DNA of 6,396 nucleotides, from contig WTJZ01000172.1 in the NCBI GenBank assembly GCA_011524615.1, positions 6,658 to 13,053 on the forward strand. Reading direction: 5' to 3'. Made by a program: the position numbers and the translations under genes. The stretch comes from Akkermansiaceae bacterium (lineage in GTDB: Bacteria > Verrucomicrobiota > Verrucomicrobiia > Verrucomicrobiales > Akkermansiaceae). Below are positions 5,085-6,396 of this stretch, piece after piece (position 1 is the stretch's first letter; every line of letters begins with the position of its first letter). The notes under the pieces were generated by a model. The model saw nothing but the letters and a program-made list of their open reading frames with translations, was not told the DNA's origin and searched no databases.

Positions 5085-6396
5085 CTATACCGCAGGTTCT
5101 TCTTCCTGAGTTTGCTCAGAGGTCTTAAAGGTGACCTCTTTCTTCTCGTCATTGAAGCCTACGGAGACAAGGTCTCCTCCCTTTATATCTCCTCGTAGGA
5201 GAGAGTCTGCGAGAGGGTCTTCTAGATATCTCTCAACCGCTCGTCTCATTGGACGTGCTCCGTAATCAGAGTCATATCCCTTCTCAATGAGGTAGTCCTT
5301 AGCGTCATTATTGAGCTCGATCTCGATGTTCTTACTCTTGAGGCGCTTAGCTAGCTTATTGATCTCTAGGTCGACGATAACACGGAGGTTCTCCTTCTCG
5401 AGGAGGTGGAAGACACAGAGGTCGTCGAGACGGTTCAAGAACTCAGGCTTGAAGTATCCCTTAGAGGCTGTGATGATCTTCTCTCGCATCGTGTCGTAGT
5501 CAGCTCCAGAATCCGCACTGCCGATCGCATTGAAGCCCATGTTGCTTTGGCGCTTGATCGTGCCAGCTCCGACATTGGATGTCAGGATAATGATAGTGTT
5601 ACGGAAGTCTACCTTACGCCCTTGAGAGTCCGTGATCATTCCTTCCTCTAGAATCTGGAGCATGAGGTTCATGATGTCTGGGTGTGCCTTCTCGATCTCG
5701 TCAAATAGTACTACCGAATATGGACGGCGACGGACTTGCTCAGAAAGTTGACCTCCTTCTTCGTGACCAACGTATCCTGGAGGGGATCCGATCAAGCGGC
5801 TGGAGGTGAACTTCTCACCGTATTCTGACATGTCGATCTGGATGAGCGCATCAGGGTCACCAAACATGAAGTCTGCGAGATTACGTGCTAGGTATGTCTT
5901 ACCTACACCTGTTGGGCCGAGGAAGAGGAATGAACCAATCGGTCGACGAGGATCCTTGAGGTCTGCTCGGGAGCGACGGAGAGCTTTGGATATAGCAGTG
6001 ACCGCTTCATCTTGGCCGATGACACGTTTTTTAAGCTCGCTCTCCATCTCGAGGAGACGGGTAGCTTCTTGTTCCTCCATTCTGGTAAGAGGGACTCCTG
6101 TCCACTTAGAGACAACAGCCATAATCTCATCATCCGAGATATCTACGATCTTCTCTTCGCTACTAGCTTTCCAGTTGGCGATGGTCTCTTCGAGCTTCTC
6201 TTTGGCACGCTTTTCATCATCGCGGAGAGTTGCGGCCTTTTCGAAGTCTTGAGTCTCTACTGCTTCTAGCTTATCGAGGCTGATAGCTTCGATTTCTGCT
6301 TCGATATCCTTGATCTCTGATGGACGAGTAAGGGTGCTGATACGGGCCCTAGATCCTGCTTCGTCTAGAACATCGATCGCCTTATCTGGTAGGTAC
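5085..6396 (-). CDS. clpC: ATP-dependent Clp protease ATPase subunit ClpC, C-terminal part
   Basis: This is the last 436 residues of ClpC, an AAA+ unfoldase that feeds substrates to ClpP. The frame stays open from 6122 to the right edge, so the ATG at 6122 (MAVVSKWTGVPL) is internal and the N-terminal domain and most of D1 lie outside the window. In order: the end of D1 (YLPDKAIDVLDEAGSRAR, from 6395); a UVR motif (6192-6251, QDFEKAATLRDDEKR...), which distinguishes ClpC from ClpB and ClpA; then D2 with Walker A GPTGVGKT (5895-5918), Walker B VVLFDEIEKAHP (Asp at 5700-5702), sensor 1 LTSNVG, the arginine-finger region FLNRLDD, and sensor 2 GARPMRRAVE. An MGF tripeptide (5532-5540) sits where ClpC carries its ClpP-contact loop, so partnership with ClpP is expected. 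The protein ends in an acidic tail (EEEPAV). Confidence 0.95.
   Translation of the reverse strand, partial: YLPDKAIDVLDEAGSRARISTLTRPSEIKDIEAEIEAISLDKLEAVETQDFEKAATLRDDEKRAKEKLEETIANWKASSEEKIVDISDDEIMAVVSKWTGVPLTRMEEQEATRLLEMESELKKRVIGQDEAVTAISKALRRSRADLKDPRRPIGSFLFLGPTGVGKTYLARNLADFMFGDPDALIQIDMSEYGEKFTSSRLIGSPPGYVGHEEGGQLSEQVRRRPYSVVLFDEIEKAHPDIMNLMLQILEEGMITDSQGRKVDFRNTIIILTSNVGAGTIKRQSNMGFNAIGSADSGADYDTMREKIITASKGYFKPEFLNRLDDLCVFHLLEKENLRVIVDLEINKLAKRLKSKNIEIELNNDAKDYLIEKGYDSDYGARPMRRAVERYLEDPLADSLLRGDIKGGDLVSVGFNDEKKEVTFKTSEQTQEEEPAV

Noticed and set aside
6122..6122. ATG at 6122 as the start of a short one-domain Clp ATPase
   Set aside because: The frame continues upstream to the window edge with clear ClpC sequence (D1 end and UVR motif), so the methionine is internal.
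5806..6252. 148-codon + strand frame opposite clpC
   Set aside because: It is the complement of highly conserved ClpC sequence including the D2 Walker A region; its serine/arginine-rich translation matches no recognisable family.
3285..6396. ClpC and the ClpP-like protein as one ClpCP protease operon
   Set aside because: Two terminators and two unrelated genes separate them, and the ClpP-like protein has a membrane anchor that probably places it outside the cytoplasm, away from ClpC.

Overview
The window looks like core chromosome of a Gram-negative-type bacterium outside the Proteobacteria, most likely Verrucomicrobiota or a close PVC relative. This placement rests on the style of the bL28 protein, a ClpC with a UVR linker (a type found in non-proteobacterial lineages), an AcpH-type ACP phosphodiesterase, and start codons that mostly lack a Shine-Dalgarno sequence. 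It is an inference, not a proof. I see no tRNA, rRNA, CRISPR array, insertion sequence or phage gene.

Layout. On the + strand lie rpmB (bL28, 197-460), with a candidate promoter upstream and an intrinsic terminator at 506-535, and then a full-length DinG/YoaA-type iron-sulphur helicase (583-2622). A strong hairpin at 2667-2706 has a T-tract on both strands and serves as a shared terminator where the + and - strand genes converge.

Everything from there to the right edge is on the - strand. Read in the direction of transcription (right to left) the order is: the C-terminal half of ClpC (5085 to the edge) with its terminator (5045-5071); a small exported cysteine/lysine-rich protein (4658-4885) with its own promoter and terminator; acpH (4008-4589), whose start lies just past that terminator; a membrane-anchored ClpP-like serine protease homologue (3285-3932); and, overlapping it by ATGA, a single-TM protein of unknown function (2833-3288).

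How they relate. rpmB, dinG, clpC and acpH are independent housekeeping functions (ribosome, DNA repair/helicase, proteolysis, acyl-carrier-protein turnover). The least understood part is the ClpP-like/TM pair, which is probably translated as one unit and preceded by a perfect 7-1-7 palindrome shaped like a Fur/PerR-family operator. The small Cys-rich exported protein is the other uncharacterised item. No complete new system is demonstrated here; these two loci are the best candidates for something undescribed. All intergenic stretches are shorter than 300 bases.
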